This document shows, piece after piece, positions 57,005 to 64,000 of a stretch of DNA of 64,000 nucleotides. The translations under genes and the position numbers were made by a program. The stretch lies in assembly GCA_963837455.1 (NCBI GenBank), contig CAWINM010000001.1, positions 434,001 through 498,000 of the forward strand, in the 5' to 3' direction. Source of the stretch: DASYQD01 sp963837455 (GTDB lineage: Bacteria; Acidobacteriota; Thermoanaerobaculia; Multivoradales; JAIOJS01). The first letter of the stretch is position 1; each line of letters starts with the position of its first letter. The notes below the pieces were generated by a model. The model was not told where the DNA came from. It was given only the letters and a program-made list of their open reading frames with translations, and made no database searches.

Positions 57005-58333
57005 TCAGTGGGCGGTGGGCAACAGCGCCGCCGCCACCGACGCCCCGCCCTCGACGCAGTCGGCGACGCCGGCACCGCGCAGCCAGTTGCCGGCGAAGCG
57101 CATCCCGGGCAGCGCCGCCTCGAGCTCGTCGGCGAGCGCCACGAAGCGGCCGTGGCCGATCTCATACTGCGGGATGGCCCGCGGCCAGCGGCGCACGACG
57201 ACAACCGCCGGCGTGCCGCGCACGCCGAGCGTGCGCTCGAGGTCCTCGCCGGCGATGCGCGACAGCTCTTCGTCGTCGCGCGCCGCCAGCTGGGGCGCGC
57301 CGCGACCGCCGAGGAAGCAGGTGAGGAGCACGTGCCCAGCGGGCGCGCGGCCGGGGAAGAGGCTGGAGGTGAACAGGCAGCCGAGCAGCCGCAGCCCCGA
57401 GCCCGGGGCGGCGAGGAACCCGAAGCCGTCGAGCGGGTGTGCGACGTCGTCGCGCGCGAAGCCGAGGGCGAGCACGGCGACGGGGGCGTACGGCACCTCG
57501 GCGAGCGCCGCGCTCCCCCCCGCGCTCGCCGGGTGGAGCAGGCACGCCGCCTGCGCCGCCGGCACCGCCATCACCACCCGCGGCGCGGTGTAGACGCCGG
57601 CCGCGCTCTCCACGACGAAGCCGCCGCCGGTGTCGCGGCGCACGGCCTCGACGGGGGCGCGGCGCCGCAGCTCGGGAACGGCGGCCGCGAGCCGCTCGCC
57701 GAGCGTGGCGAGACCGTCGCGGAAGCTCACCACCGGGCTACGGAAGGCCGCCGCACCGGCACGACGGGCCGCCCGCGCGGCGCGCAGCAGACTGCCGTGG
57801 CGGGCTTCGAGCTCGACCAGCCGCGGCAACGCCCAGCGCGCCGACAGACGCTCGGCGTCGCCGGCGTGGATCCCGGCGACGAACGGCGCGGCGAAGACCT
57901 CGAGCGCCTCGGCGCCGAGCCGCCGGCGCACGAAGTCGGCCACCGTCTCCTCGCGGCCGGCGGCCGGCGGCGGCGCCCAGGGCTCGCGAGCGAGCGCCAG
58001 CTTGCCGTGCCAGCTCAGCAACGGCGAGGCGAGCAGCTGCAGCGGCGAGGTCGGCAGCGCCGTCAGCGCGCCGTCGCGCCAGAGGTAGCGTCGCGACGCC
58101 AGCGGCGCCGCCGGCAGGCGCTCGGCGCCGAGGCCGCAGTGCTCGATCAGCGCCGAGAGCGCCGGCCGCTCGGCGACCGTGTTGGGCCCCAGCTCGAGCA
58201 GCCAGTCGCCGTCGCGGCGGGTATCGAGCGTGCCGCCGACGAGCTCGCCGGCCTCGAGCAGTGTCACCGCGAGGCCGGCGCCGGCGAGGTGGTAGGCAGC
58301 GGTGAGGCCGGAGATCCCCGCCCCCACCACCAC
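57005..58333 (-). CDS. hemY: Protoporphyrinogen/coproporphyrinogen oxidase, HemY type
   Basis: An FAD-dependent oxidase of haem synthesis, 442 aa. The N-terminal nucleotide-binding motif VVVGAGISGLTAAYHLAGAG leads to LLEAGELVGGTLDTRRDGDW. Later family segments are LELGPNTVAERPALSALIEH, FAAPFVAGIHAGDAERLSAR (GIxAGDxxxLS), SFRDGLATLGERLAA, and the C-terminal LPGMRFAGNWLRGAGVADCV FAD segment. The start is a GTG (58333), the first of three consecutive GTG codons, 13 nt after the FadJ-like stop, with no clear Shine-Dalgarno; translational coupling is likely. Whether it oxidises proto- or coproporphyrinogen is not resolved from sequence. Confidence 0.88.
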   Translation of the reverse strand: MVVGAGISGLTAAYHLAGAGLAVTLLEAGELVGGTLDTRRDGDWLLELGPNTVAERPALSALIEHCGLGAERLPAAPLASRRYLWRDGALTALPTSPLQLLASPLLSWHGKLALAREPWAPPPAAGREETVADFVRRRLGAEALEVFAAPFVAGIHAGDAERLSARWALPRLVELEARHGSLLRAARAARRAGAAAFRSPVVSFRDGLATLGERLAAAVPELRRRAPVEAVRRDTGGGFVVESAAGVYTAPRVVMAVPAAQAACLLHPASAGGSAALAEVPYAPVAVLALGFARDDVAHPLDGFGFLAAPGSGLRLLGCLFTSSLFPGRAPAGHVLLTCFLGGRGAPQLAARDDEELSRIAGEDLERTLGVRGTPAVVVVRRWPRAIPQYEIGHGRFVALADELEAALPGMRFAGNWLRGAGVADCVEGGASVAAALLPTAH

Positions 58334-58346
58334 GGCGTCGCGCCGC

Positions 58347-60614
58347 TCAGCCGTGGAAGCGCTCCCCGCGCGCCGCCATCTGGCGCAGGAGGGGCGCCGG
58401 CTCGAGGCGCTTGCCGTGGCGCGCCGCGTAGCCGTCGAGACGGCGCACGATCTCCTCGAGACCGACACGGTCGGCCTCGCGCAGGATGCCGCCGCGGAAG
58501 GGAGGGAAGCCGAGGCCGAAGATGACACCGATGTCGATCGCGTCGGGGTTGGTGAGGATCCCCTCCTCCATGGTGCGAGCCACCTCGTTGAGCATCTGCA
58601 GCCAGCAACGCTCGGCGATCTCCGCCGCCGGCAGCGGTCGCGGGCTCCAGCCGAGGAGCCCGTAGACGGCGGGGTCGGGCCGCTTTCCGCCGTCGTGGCC
58701 GCGGCCGGCGCCCGTGCGCTTCGCCTCGCCGTCGTAGCGGTAGAAGCCCTGCCCCGCCTTGCGCCCCTGCCGGCCGTCGGCGAGCATCTTGGCGAACGCC
58801 AGCGGCGGGTCGAGGCGGTCGCCGAGGCGCGCCAGCAGCACCTCTCCGGCGTGGGTGGCGACGTCGAGCCCGACCTCGTCGAGCAGGGACAGGCCACCCG
58901 CCGGCCAGCCCCAGGCCTTGAGCGCGGCGTCGACCTCCTCGATCGTCGCCCCGCCGAGCAGGCACCACACCGCCTCGTTGAGGAACGGCCCCAGCACACG
59001 GCTGGTGAAAAAGCCCGGGCCGTCGCCGACGACGATCACCGTCTTGCCCATGGCGCGCCCGACGGCCACGGTGGTGGCCACCACCTCGGGCGCCGTGCCC
59101 GGGTGGCGAATCACCTCGACGAGCGGCATGCGGTGCACCGGGCTGAAGAAGTGCATCCCCACCACCTGCTGCGGGCGCGCGCTCGCCGCCGCCAGCTCGG
59201 CGATGGGGATCGCCGAGGTGTTCGAGGCGAAGATCGCCCCTGCCGGCGTCGCCGTCTCGACCTCGCGGAGCACCTGCCGCTTGACCTCGAGGTCCTCGAA
59301 CACCGCCTCGACGACGAAGTCGAGGTGGTGGAGGGATTCGTACTCGAGGGTGGGATGGATGCGTGCCAGCGCCTGCTTGCGGTCGACGTCGCTCTGCCGG
59401 CGCCGTGCCACCAGCTCCGCCTCGCGGTCGGCGCAGTACTTCATGCCGCGGGCGAGGGCGGCGAGGTCGCGGTCCTTGATCACCACCGGCGTGCCGCGAT
59501 GGGCGATCGACTGGGCGATGCCCGCACCCATCAGCCCGGCGCCCAGGACGCCGACGCGCGGCACCGGTCGCGCCCCGCGGGCGAGCTGCGCCGCTTTGCC
59601 GTCGACGCCGCCCTTCATGAGGAAGATGCCGATGAGGCTCCGCGCGGTGTCGCTGCTCACCAGGTCGACGAAGGCCTCGGACTCGACCGCCAGCGCCTGC
59701 GGCAGCGGCAGCCGCAGCCCCTTCTCCACCACCTCGATGGCGCGCAGCGGCGCCGGGTAGTGTCCGCTGGTCTTGCGCAGGGTCCTGGCGCGCGCCCGGT
59801 CGTAGACCAGCCTGCCGCCGAGCGGCGAGCGGGCGACGAAGTCGCCGAGGCGTCCGCCCCAGCCCCCTCGCGGTCGCGGTCGACCGCGCTTGCCGCGCGC
59901 CAGCAGGGCTACCGCGACGCGCCCGAGGATGGCCGGCGCGCAGGTCTCGTCGACGAGCCCCAGCTTGCGGGCCCGCGACGCCGGCACCTGGCGGGCGGTG
60001 AGGATCAGCTCGAGGGCAGCCGCCACGCCGATCAGGCGCGGCAGCCGCTGCGTGCCGCCCAGTCCGGGGATGATCCCGAGCTCCACCTCGGGGAGACCCA
60101 GGCGGGTCTTCTCGTGCTCGCTCGCCAGCCGCCAGTCGCAGCAGAGCGCCAGCTCGAGGCCGCCGCCGAGACAGGCACCGTGGATGGCGGCGACGGTGGG
60201 GAACGGCAGCTCGGCGACCCGGGAGAACAGGGCGTGACCCCGACGCAGGAGCTCGCGCGCGGCGGCGCGGCCGGCCGCCGAACCGTCGGAGAGCTGTGCA
60301 ATCTCCTCGACGTCGGCACCGGCGACGAAGGTGTCGGGCTTGCCCGAGCGCAGCACCAGGCCGCGCAGCGGCTCGCTCGCGAGCCCGGTGAGCTGCTCGT
60401 CGAACCAGCCCAGGAGCGCCTGCGAGAGGGTGTTCACGCGCTTGCCCGGTGCGTCGAAGACGAGCCAGGCGACACCGTCACGAACGCTGAGGGTGGCGGG
60501 CAGCGCCGGGGCGCCGGTGGCGGGCGGTGCGGCGTCCGGCGTCGGGACACCTTCGCTGGCGCCCGCCGGCCCCAATTCGCCGGCCGCCTTCGTCGACTTT
60601 CTCGCTCGCGCCAT
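58347..60614 (-). CDS. fadJ: Fatty-acid beta-oxidation multifunctional protein (FadJ/FadB-like)
   Basis: A 755-aa fusion of enoyl-CoA hydratase and 3-hydroxyacyl-CoA dehydrogenase. The N-terminal 40 residues are a Pro/Ala-rich tail. The crotonase part has FVAGADVEEIAQLSDGSAAG, IHGACLGGGLELALCCDWRL and LGLPEVELGIIPGLGGTQRL with the two catalytic Glu. The dehydrogenase part begins VGVLGAGLMGAGIAQSIAHR near 350, has ASNTSAIPIAELAAASARPQ and VGMHFFSPVHRMPLVEVIRH, and ends with two C-terminal domains (NEAVWCLLGGATIEEVDAAL). GGAGGG lies 7 nt upstream of the ATG. An inverted repeat and a TAAGAT box lie 20-40 nt upstream. Confidence 0.93.
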   Translation of the reverse strand: MARARKSTKAAGELGPAGASEGVPTPDAAPPATGAPALPATLSVRDGVAWLVFDAPGKRVNTLSQALLGWFDEQLTGLASEPLRGLVLRSGKPDTFVAGADVEEIAQLSDGSAAGRAAARELLRRGHALFSRVAELPFPTVAAIHGACLGGGLELALCCDWRLASEHEKTRLGLPEVELGIIPGLGGTQRLPRLIGVAAALELILTARQVPASRARKLGLVDETCAPAILGRVAVALLARGKRGRPRPRGGWGGRLGDFVARSPLGGRLVYDRARARTLRKTSGHYPAPLRAIEVVEKGLRLPLPQALAVESEAFVDLVSSDTARSLIGIFLMKGGVDGKAAQLARGARPVPRVGVLGAGLMGAGIAQSIAHRGTPVVIKDRDLAALARGMKYCADREAELVARRRQSDVDRKQALARIHPTLEYESLHHLDFVVEAVFEDLEVKRQVLREVETATPAGAIFASNTSAIPIAELAAASARPQQVVGMHFFSPVHRMPLVEVIRHPGTAPEVVATTVAVGRAMGKTVIVVGDGPGFFTSRVLGPFLNEAVWCLLGGATIEEVDAALKAWGWPAGGLSLLDEVGLDVATHAGEVLLARLGDRLDPPLAFAKMLADGRQGRKAGQGFYRYDGEAKRTGAGRGHDGGKRPDPAVYGLLGWSPRPLPAAEIAERCWLQMLNEVARTMEEGILTNPDAIDIGVIFGLGFPPFRGGILREADRVGLEEIVRRLDGYAARHGKRLEPAPLLRQMAARGERFHG

Positions 60615-60631
60615 GGCTCGCCCTCCGCGGC

Positions 60632-60654
60632 ATTGCCGTACCGCGGCAATCTTA
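60632..60654 (-). promoter_or_regulatory. FadJ promoter with inverted-repeat operator candidate
   Basis: TAAGAT (-10-like) at 60649-60654 on the - strand, 34 nt before the ATG, overlapped by the inverted repeat ATTGCCGTACCGCGGCAAT (60632-60650; 7-bp arms, 5-nt centre). A repressor bound there would block this promoter, as TetR/FadR-type regulators do at fad genes. Confidence 0.4.
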
Positions 60655-60783
60655 CCGGCATGCGGCACCGGCGACTGCCGAGCGGGCCAACAGGGCGCGC
60701 TCCTTGCGCCGCGGCCAGGGTTCGTCGCCTGGCGATGCCCGCGCGCGGCCGGCAGGCGCCGGCGCGACGCCGTACCCGTGGCC

Positions 60784-61707
60784 CTACGGCTTTGGCGGCA
60801 GCGCCCCGAGCGCCGCCGGCCAGGTGGCGCGCAGGTCGGCGCCGCGCAGCACGCCGCCGCCCTTCTCCTGCAGCTTGCGCAGCGTCCGCACCGGCAGTCG
60901 CCCCTCGGAGCCGAGCAGCGCCTGCGCGGCGAAGAACAGCCGCGCCTGGCGCCGCAGCTCGAGTGCCAGCGGATCGCTGGTCGCCACCCCCTGGGGTCCA
61001 TCGCGACGGTGCAAGGTGTCCCAGAAGCCGGTGACGTCGGCGGCGCGCCCGGGGCCCATCTGCTGGGCGGCGTCGAGGCTCATCGCCTGGGCGAGCAGGT
61101 CGACGATCCACGGCTCGTCGCCGGCGAAGCCGGCGGCGGTCACCAGGTCGCGCGCCGTCACGCTCAGCGCCAGGGCGTCGGCGGGGGCGAGGCTCGCCGC
61201 TTCCTCGGCGGTGCCCATGAGCGGCGTGCCGGAGAGCGGCGGCAGCGCCCCGAGCACTCCTTGCCAGAGCGCCACCGTGGTGGCGTCGCCGGCGGCGGGC
61301 AGCGCCACCACCCGCGTCCCGGCACGGCAGGGGATGCCGTAGGGGCAAGGCAGCCGCGCCTGCTGCCACTCCTCGTGGCCGAGCACCAGGCCGACCAGGC
61401 GCGCCGGGTGTCGGGTGCGGTGCGCGGTCTCCGTCGCCAGGCCGCGCAGCCAGGTCTCGACGTGCGCCGCCCGGTCGAGCGTGCCGGGCACGTAGCGTAC
61501 GTCGCAGGCGTCGTCGGCAAGGAGGAGCAGCTGCGCCAGCAACGTCTCCGGCACCGTCGACGCCATCACCGCGGTGGTGTCGTCGCGATCGAACCCGGAG
61601 GCGGCGCGCACCGGCACGCCGGTGGCAAAGGTGGCGAGAGCGAGGCTCGCCACCGCCAGCGGGAGGCGCCGGCGGCCGGATCGCTGCGGCACGGTGGCCC
61701 GCAGCAT
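60784..61707 (-). CDS. Secreted protein, unknown
   Basis: A 307-aa exported protein. The signal peptide RRLPLAVASLALATFATGVP ends near VRAA. The mature part is mainly helical: TVPETLLAQLLLLADDACDV and LRGLATETAHRTRHPARLVG, then VALPAAGDATTVALWQGVLG and LRRQARLFFAAQALLGSEGR. It has Cys at CDVRYVPGT and CPYGIPCRAG, the latter a possible disulfide. No family is recognised. The ATG at 61707 has a weak purine-rich stretch upstream; an ATG 60 nt earlier would add 20 residues before the signal. Divergent from the ferritin-like gene; it lies upstream of fadJ on the same strand. Confidence 0.6.
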   Translation of the reverse strand: MLRATVPQRSGRRRLPLAVASLALATFATGVPVRAASGFDRDDTTAVMASTVPETLLAQLLLLADDACDVRYVPGTLDRAAHVETWLRGLATETAHRTRHPARLVGLVLGHEEWQQARLPCPYGIPCRAGTRVVALPAAGDATTVALWQGVLGALPPLSGTPLMGTAEEAASLAPADALALSVTARDLVTAAGFAGDEPWIVDLLAQAMSLDAAQQMGPGRAADVTGFWDTLHRRDGPQGVATSDPLALELRRQARLFFAAQALLGSEGRLPVRTLRKLQEKGGGVLRGADLRATWPAALGALPPKP

Positions 61708-61755
61708 ATCCCCATGAGCGCCGCCTGGCGCCGGCAGACGACCACCGTGGCGGCA

Positions 61756-61761
61756 TAGAAT
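61756..61761 (+). promoter_or_regulatory. -10-like hexamer TAGAAT before the ferritin-like gene
   Basis: TAGAAT 21 nt upstream of the ATG at 61783; a GAGGGGGA ribosome-binding site lies between them. Confidence 0.4.
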
Positions 61762-61782
61762 CGTCATAACCGAGGGGGACGC

Positions 61783-62442
61783 ATGGACGGCAGCGAGTTC
61801 ATCGCCGTGCTGGTGACCGAGATGGAGACGCTGTTCGCTCGCCTCGGCGAGAGCGAGGCGCTGGAGGCGGAGTCGGAGGGGAAGGTCGAGGTCAAGATCC
61901 TGCTCCGGCTGGCGCTGAAGAGCGAGCTCGAGGCGAGCGAGATCGCCGGGCTGTGGATGCCGACCACGCCGGAGATCGACGCCAAGCTGCTGCTCGCCGA
62001 GCAGTGCGGCGACGAGATGAAGCACTACGAGCTGATCTGCGCGCGGCTCGGCGAGCTGGGCGAGGACCTGAGCGCCTTCGACCCGCTCGCCGAAGGGTAC
62101 AGCCCGCTCTACCACTACCTTCGCGGCCTGCGCTCGACCGTCGAGCGGGTGGCCGCCGGCCCCTTCGCCCGCGAGGCGATCGCCAAGGTGCGCAACGCGC
62201 AGTTCATCGCCTTCTGCGACGCCGTGGGCGACACCGCCACGGCCCGCCTCTACCGCGACGTCATCCAGCCCGAGGAGATCAAGCATCACGAGCTGGCGCG
62301 CGGCATCCTCGAGCGCCTGTGCACCAGCGCCGAGCTGCAGGAGCTCGCCGCGGCGGCGACGCGCAGCACGCTCGCCATCGCCGACGAGCTGCGCACGCTG
62401 GCGGAGAAGTCGACCGGCATGCACGCCATCCCGGTGTCGTAG
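61783..62442 (+). CDS. Ferritin-like di-iron-fold protein
   Basis: A 219-aa four-helix protein. The iron-binding pattern shows twice: Glu in KSELEASEIAGLWM with DEMKHYELICARL (ExxH), then EEIKHHELARGIL (ExxH) in the second half, matching di-iron ferritin-like proteins of the PaaA/PaaC or bacterioferritin-like superfamily. It might act as an iron store or oxygenase component; no clear subfamily. GAGGGGGA lies 6 nt before the ATG. It is followed 106 nt later by the 3-hydroxybutyryl-CoA dehydrogenase on the same strand, which suggests, weakly, a link to acyl-CoA or aromatic-acid metabolism. Confidence 0.75.
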   Translation: MDGSEFIAVLVTEMETLFARLGESEALEAESEGKVEVKILLRLALKSELEASEIAGLWMPTTPEIDAKLLLAEQCGDEMKHYELICARLGELGEDLSAFDPLAEGYSPLYHYLRGLRSTVERVAAGPFAREAIAKVRNAQFIAFCDAVGDTATARLYRDVIQPEEIKHHELARGILERLCTSAELQELAAAATRSTLAIADELRTLAEKSTGMHAIPVS

Positions 62443-62548
62443 CCACGGCCGTGGCGGGGGCCGCGCCGCCGCTCGCATCGACGCCCCGCACGGGGCTTCC
62501 CATCGCGGGCCGGGGCTCGCTCCCCGCCCGCCAGCAGGAGACCGCGAG

Positions 62549-63424
62549 ATGAAACCGATCGCCACCATCGCCGTCCTCGGCGCCGGCACCATGGGCAGCG
62601 GCATCGCCCAGGTGGCGGCGCTGGGCGGCTACGACACGCACCTCTTCGACGTCGCCGCCGGCGCCCTCGACAAGGCCCGCCAGGCCATCGAGCGCACGCT
62701 CGACAAGGGGGTGAAGCTGGGCAAGGTGGACGCCGCGGCCGCGGCGGAGACGCTCGCCCGCGTCCGCTGCGACGCTGACCTCGCCACCGCCGTGGCGACT
62801 GCCGACCTGGTCATCGAGGCGGTGCCCGAGACCATGGCGCTCAAGGTGGAGACCTTCGCCGCGGTGGCCCGCAGCTGCCCTGCAGACGCTCTCTTCGCCT
62901 CCAACACCTCCGGCCTGTCGATCACCGAGATCGCCGGCGCCTCGGGGCGCGCCGACCGCTTCGCCGGCATGCACTTCTTCAACCCGGTGCACCTCATGAA
63001 GCTGGTCGAGCTCGTCCGCGGCCTCGAGACCAGCGAGGCGACGCTCGCGGCGATGGCCGCGGTGGCGGCGCGCATGGGCAAGGAGGTGGTGGTGGTGCGC
63101 GAGGCGCCGGGCTTCGTCACCTCGCGCATCAACGCGCTCATCGGCAACGAGGCGTTTCGCATGCTCGAGTCCGGCGTCGCCAGCGCCGAGGACATCGACA
63201 AGGCGCTCAAGCTCGGCCTCAACCATCCGATGGGACCCTTCGAGATGGTGGACCTGGTGGGGCTCGACGTGCGGCTGTCGATCCTCCACTACCTGCACCA
63301 GACGCTCGGCGAGACTTACCGGCCGAGCAACCTGCTGGCGCAGTACGTCAAGGCCGGGCGGCTGGGCAGGAAGAGCGGCAAGGGCGTCTACGTTTACGAC
63401 CAGGAAGGAAAACGCATCGGCTGA
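62549..63424 (+). CDS. hbd: 3-hydroxybutyryl-CoA dehydrogenase
   Basis: A 291-aa NAD(P)-dependent enzyme that interconverts 3-hydroxybutyryl-CoA (or related acyl-CoA) and acetoacetyl-CoA. The nucleotide fold IAVLGAGTMGSGIAQVAALG starts the protein. The HNFFNP-like motif is GMHFFNPVHLMKLVELVRGL, with ASNTSGLSITEIAGASGRAD before it and GFVTSRINALIGNEAFRML and MGPFEMVDLVGLDVRLSILH in the dimerisation domain. AGGAG lies 8 nt before the ATG. It complements the FadJ-like protein 2 kb away. Confidence 0.93.
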   Translation: MKPIATIAVLGAGTMGSGIAQVAALGGYDTHLFDVAAGALDKARQAIERTLDKGVKLGKVDAAAAAETLARVRCDADLATAVATADLVIEAVPETMALKVETFAAVARSCPADALFASNTSGLSITEIAGASGRADRFAGMHFFNPVHLMKLVELVRGLETSEATLAAMAAVAARMGKEVVVVREAPGFVTSRINALIGNEAFRMLESGVASAEDIDKALKLGLNHPMGPFEMVDLVGLDVRLSILHYLHQTLGETYRPSNLLAQYVKAGRLGRKSGKGVYVYDQEGKRIG

Positions 63425-63441
63425 GGGGTGAGCGACTGGCG

Positions 63442-63996
63442 TCAGCGCGGAAAGAGCTCGCTGACGTCGATCGTCGCCGCGGAGCCCGGAACCTCGAGCC
63501 GATCGCCGGCGCCGCCGGTGTGCTGCGCGAGGTAGCCATCCGGCGATGGAGCGCTATACACCTCGACGAGATCCCGGCCGAGATCGAGTATCCAGACGGT
63601 CTGTATCCCCGCCCGGGAGTACAGCGGCAGCTTGACCGTCCGGTCGTAGCTGGCCGACGAATCCGCGACCTCGACGAGCAGGAGCACGTCGGCCGGCCGG
63701 GGATGCCCCGAAGCGTAGGAGTCGGCGCGCGACCGGGCAAGGCAGACATCGGGCTCCGGCTCGCTGAAGTCGTCGAGGACCACCGGGCTCTGCACCCTGA
63801 CGAGCGCTCGCCTGCCCACCGCCTCTACCAGCAGGTGCGTCAGGCAAGCTACGGAGGCCGCGTGGCGGCCGCCGATCGGCGACATCATCACGATCTCCCC
63901 CTCGATGAGCTCGACGCGATCGTCCTGGTCGAGGATTCCCACCTCGGCGAGTCGGTAGTACTCGTCCACCGTGAACCGATAGTGGGCGACAGGCAA
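63442..63996 (-). CDS. Uma2-family PD-(D/E)xK endonuclease-like protein (start near edge)
   Basis: A 184-aa protein of the Uma2 (DUF820) family. It begins with a TTG at 63996, giving PVAHYRFTVDEYYRLAEVGI, then RVELIEGEIVMMSPIGGRHA. The nuclease core is EPEPDVCLARSRAD and VLLLVEVADSSASYDRTVKL, with Asp, Glu and a later Lys. The frame is open at the window edge, so the real start may lie beyond. These proteins are restriction-nuclease-like, often in many copies per genome and associated with mobile elements. The role is unclear. Confidence 0.88.
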   Translation of the reverse strand: MPVAHYRFTVDEYYRLAEVGILDQDDRVELIEGEIVMMSPIGGRHAASVACLTHLLVEAVGRRALVRVQSPVVLDDFSEPEPDVCLARSRADSYASGHPRPADVLLLVEVADSSASYDRTVKLPLYSRAGIQTVWILDLGRDLVEVYSAPSPDGYLAQHTGGAGDRLEVPGSAATIDVSELFPR

Positions 63997-64000
63997 GCTC

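Noticed and set aside
58302..61034. 910-codon + strand open frame opposite fadJ
   Set aside because: Shadow frame; no domain, while the - strand gives a full FadJ-like protein.

Overview
The window is very GC-rich DNA (about 70 percent by eye), densely packed with genes, from a Gram-negative bacterium. Evidence for an outer membrane is direct: two proteins that look like outer-membrane beta-barrels end in Phe, there are several lipoprotein signals, and type IV minor pilins with a PilY1 adhesin are present. The mix (UbiB kinase, HemY-type protoporphyrinogen oxidase, TMEM43, DUF1328, SMUG1-type uracil-DNA glycosylase, stand-alone glucodextranase C-terminal-like modules) fits Acidobacteriota or a deltaproteobacterium-like lineage. 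I favour Acidobacteriota, but there is no rRNA or marker gene here to prove it. I see no tRNA, rRNA, CRISPR array, phage, integrase or insertion sequence.

Layout. 1-2495 (-): two tandem ABC exporter half-transporters, broken by frameshifts. 2711-3995 (+): SMUG1-like glycosylase and a single-domain asparaginase. 4250-5785: two small unknown genes, a clear terminator, a 9-bp tandem repeat and a small lipoprotein with an HExxH motif. 5882-7363 (+): an orphan NtrC-type sigma-54 activator. 7434-10144: a LOG-family protein converging on a frameshifted PabB-PabC fusion. 10252-18950 (+): minor-pilin operon (FimT/GspH, PilV, PilW, PilX, PilY1) plus an FxLYD-like protein, with a possible sigma-54 promoter. 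19015-22221 (+): TMEM43-like protein and oligoendopeptidase F. 22419-25336 (-): ECF sigma factor coupled to a membrane VWA protein. 25618-26142 (-): DUF1328 protein and a lipoprotein. 26342-32290 (+): beta-CASP nuclease, exported protein, phospholipase D/cardiolipin synthase, RNase HII, ThrE-type exporter.

32549-45395 is an alpha-glucan utilisation locus. A lipoprotein GH13 enzyme on the + strand converges on an eight-gene - strand operon: GH13 lipoprotein, MalK, MalE, MalF with a sensor-like N-terminal extension, MalG, glucodextranase-module protein, large outer-membrane barrel, second glucodextranase-module protein. The set can be read as a complete route: surface binding and cleavage, outer-membrane passage, periplasmic capture and ABC import.

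45778-47657 (+): a small ORF and a UbiB kinase. 47599-50428 (-): PAP2-family membrane protein, GNAT-like protein, beta-barrel. 50567-53303: tandem universal stress protein divergent from a Tat-exported amidase. 53335-53931: broken TPR-like remnant. 54011-56858 (+): LolD/FtsX-type ABC transporter with a LolA-like protein. 57005-63424: HemY-type oxidase, FadJ-like beta-oxidation protein, a hypothetical secreted protein, ferritin-like protein and 3-hydroxybutyryl-CoA dehydrogenase. 63442-63996 (-): Uma2 nuclease at the edge.

Two general points. Frameshifts are concentrated in four stretches (1-2500, 8250-10144, 37400-43200, 52900-53930) and look like consensus sequence errors more than biology. 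Many starts have a TANNNT -10-like hexamer, most often TAAGAT, only 8-35 nt upstream; several of these genes lack a Shine-Dalgarno sequence and are probably leaderless.
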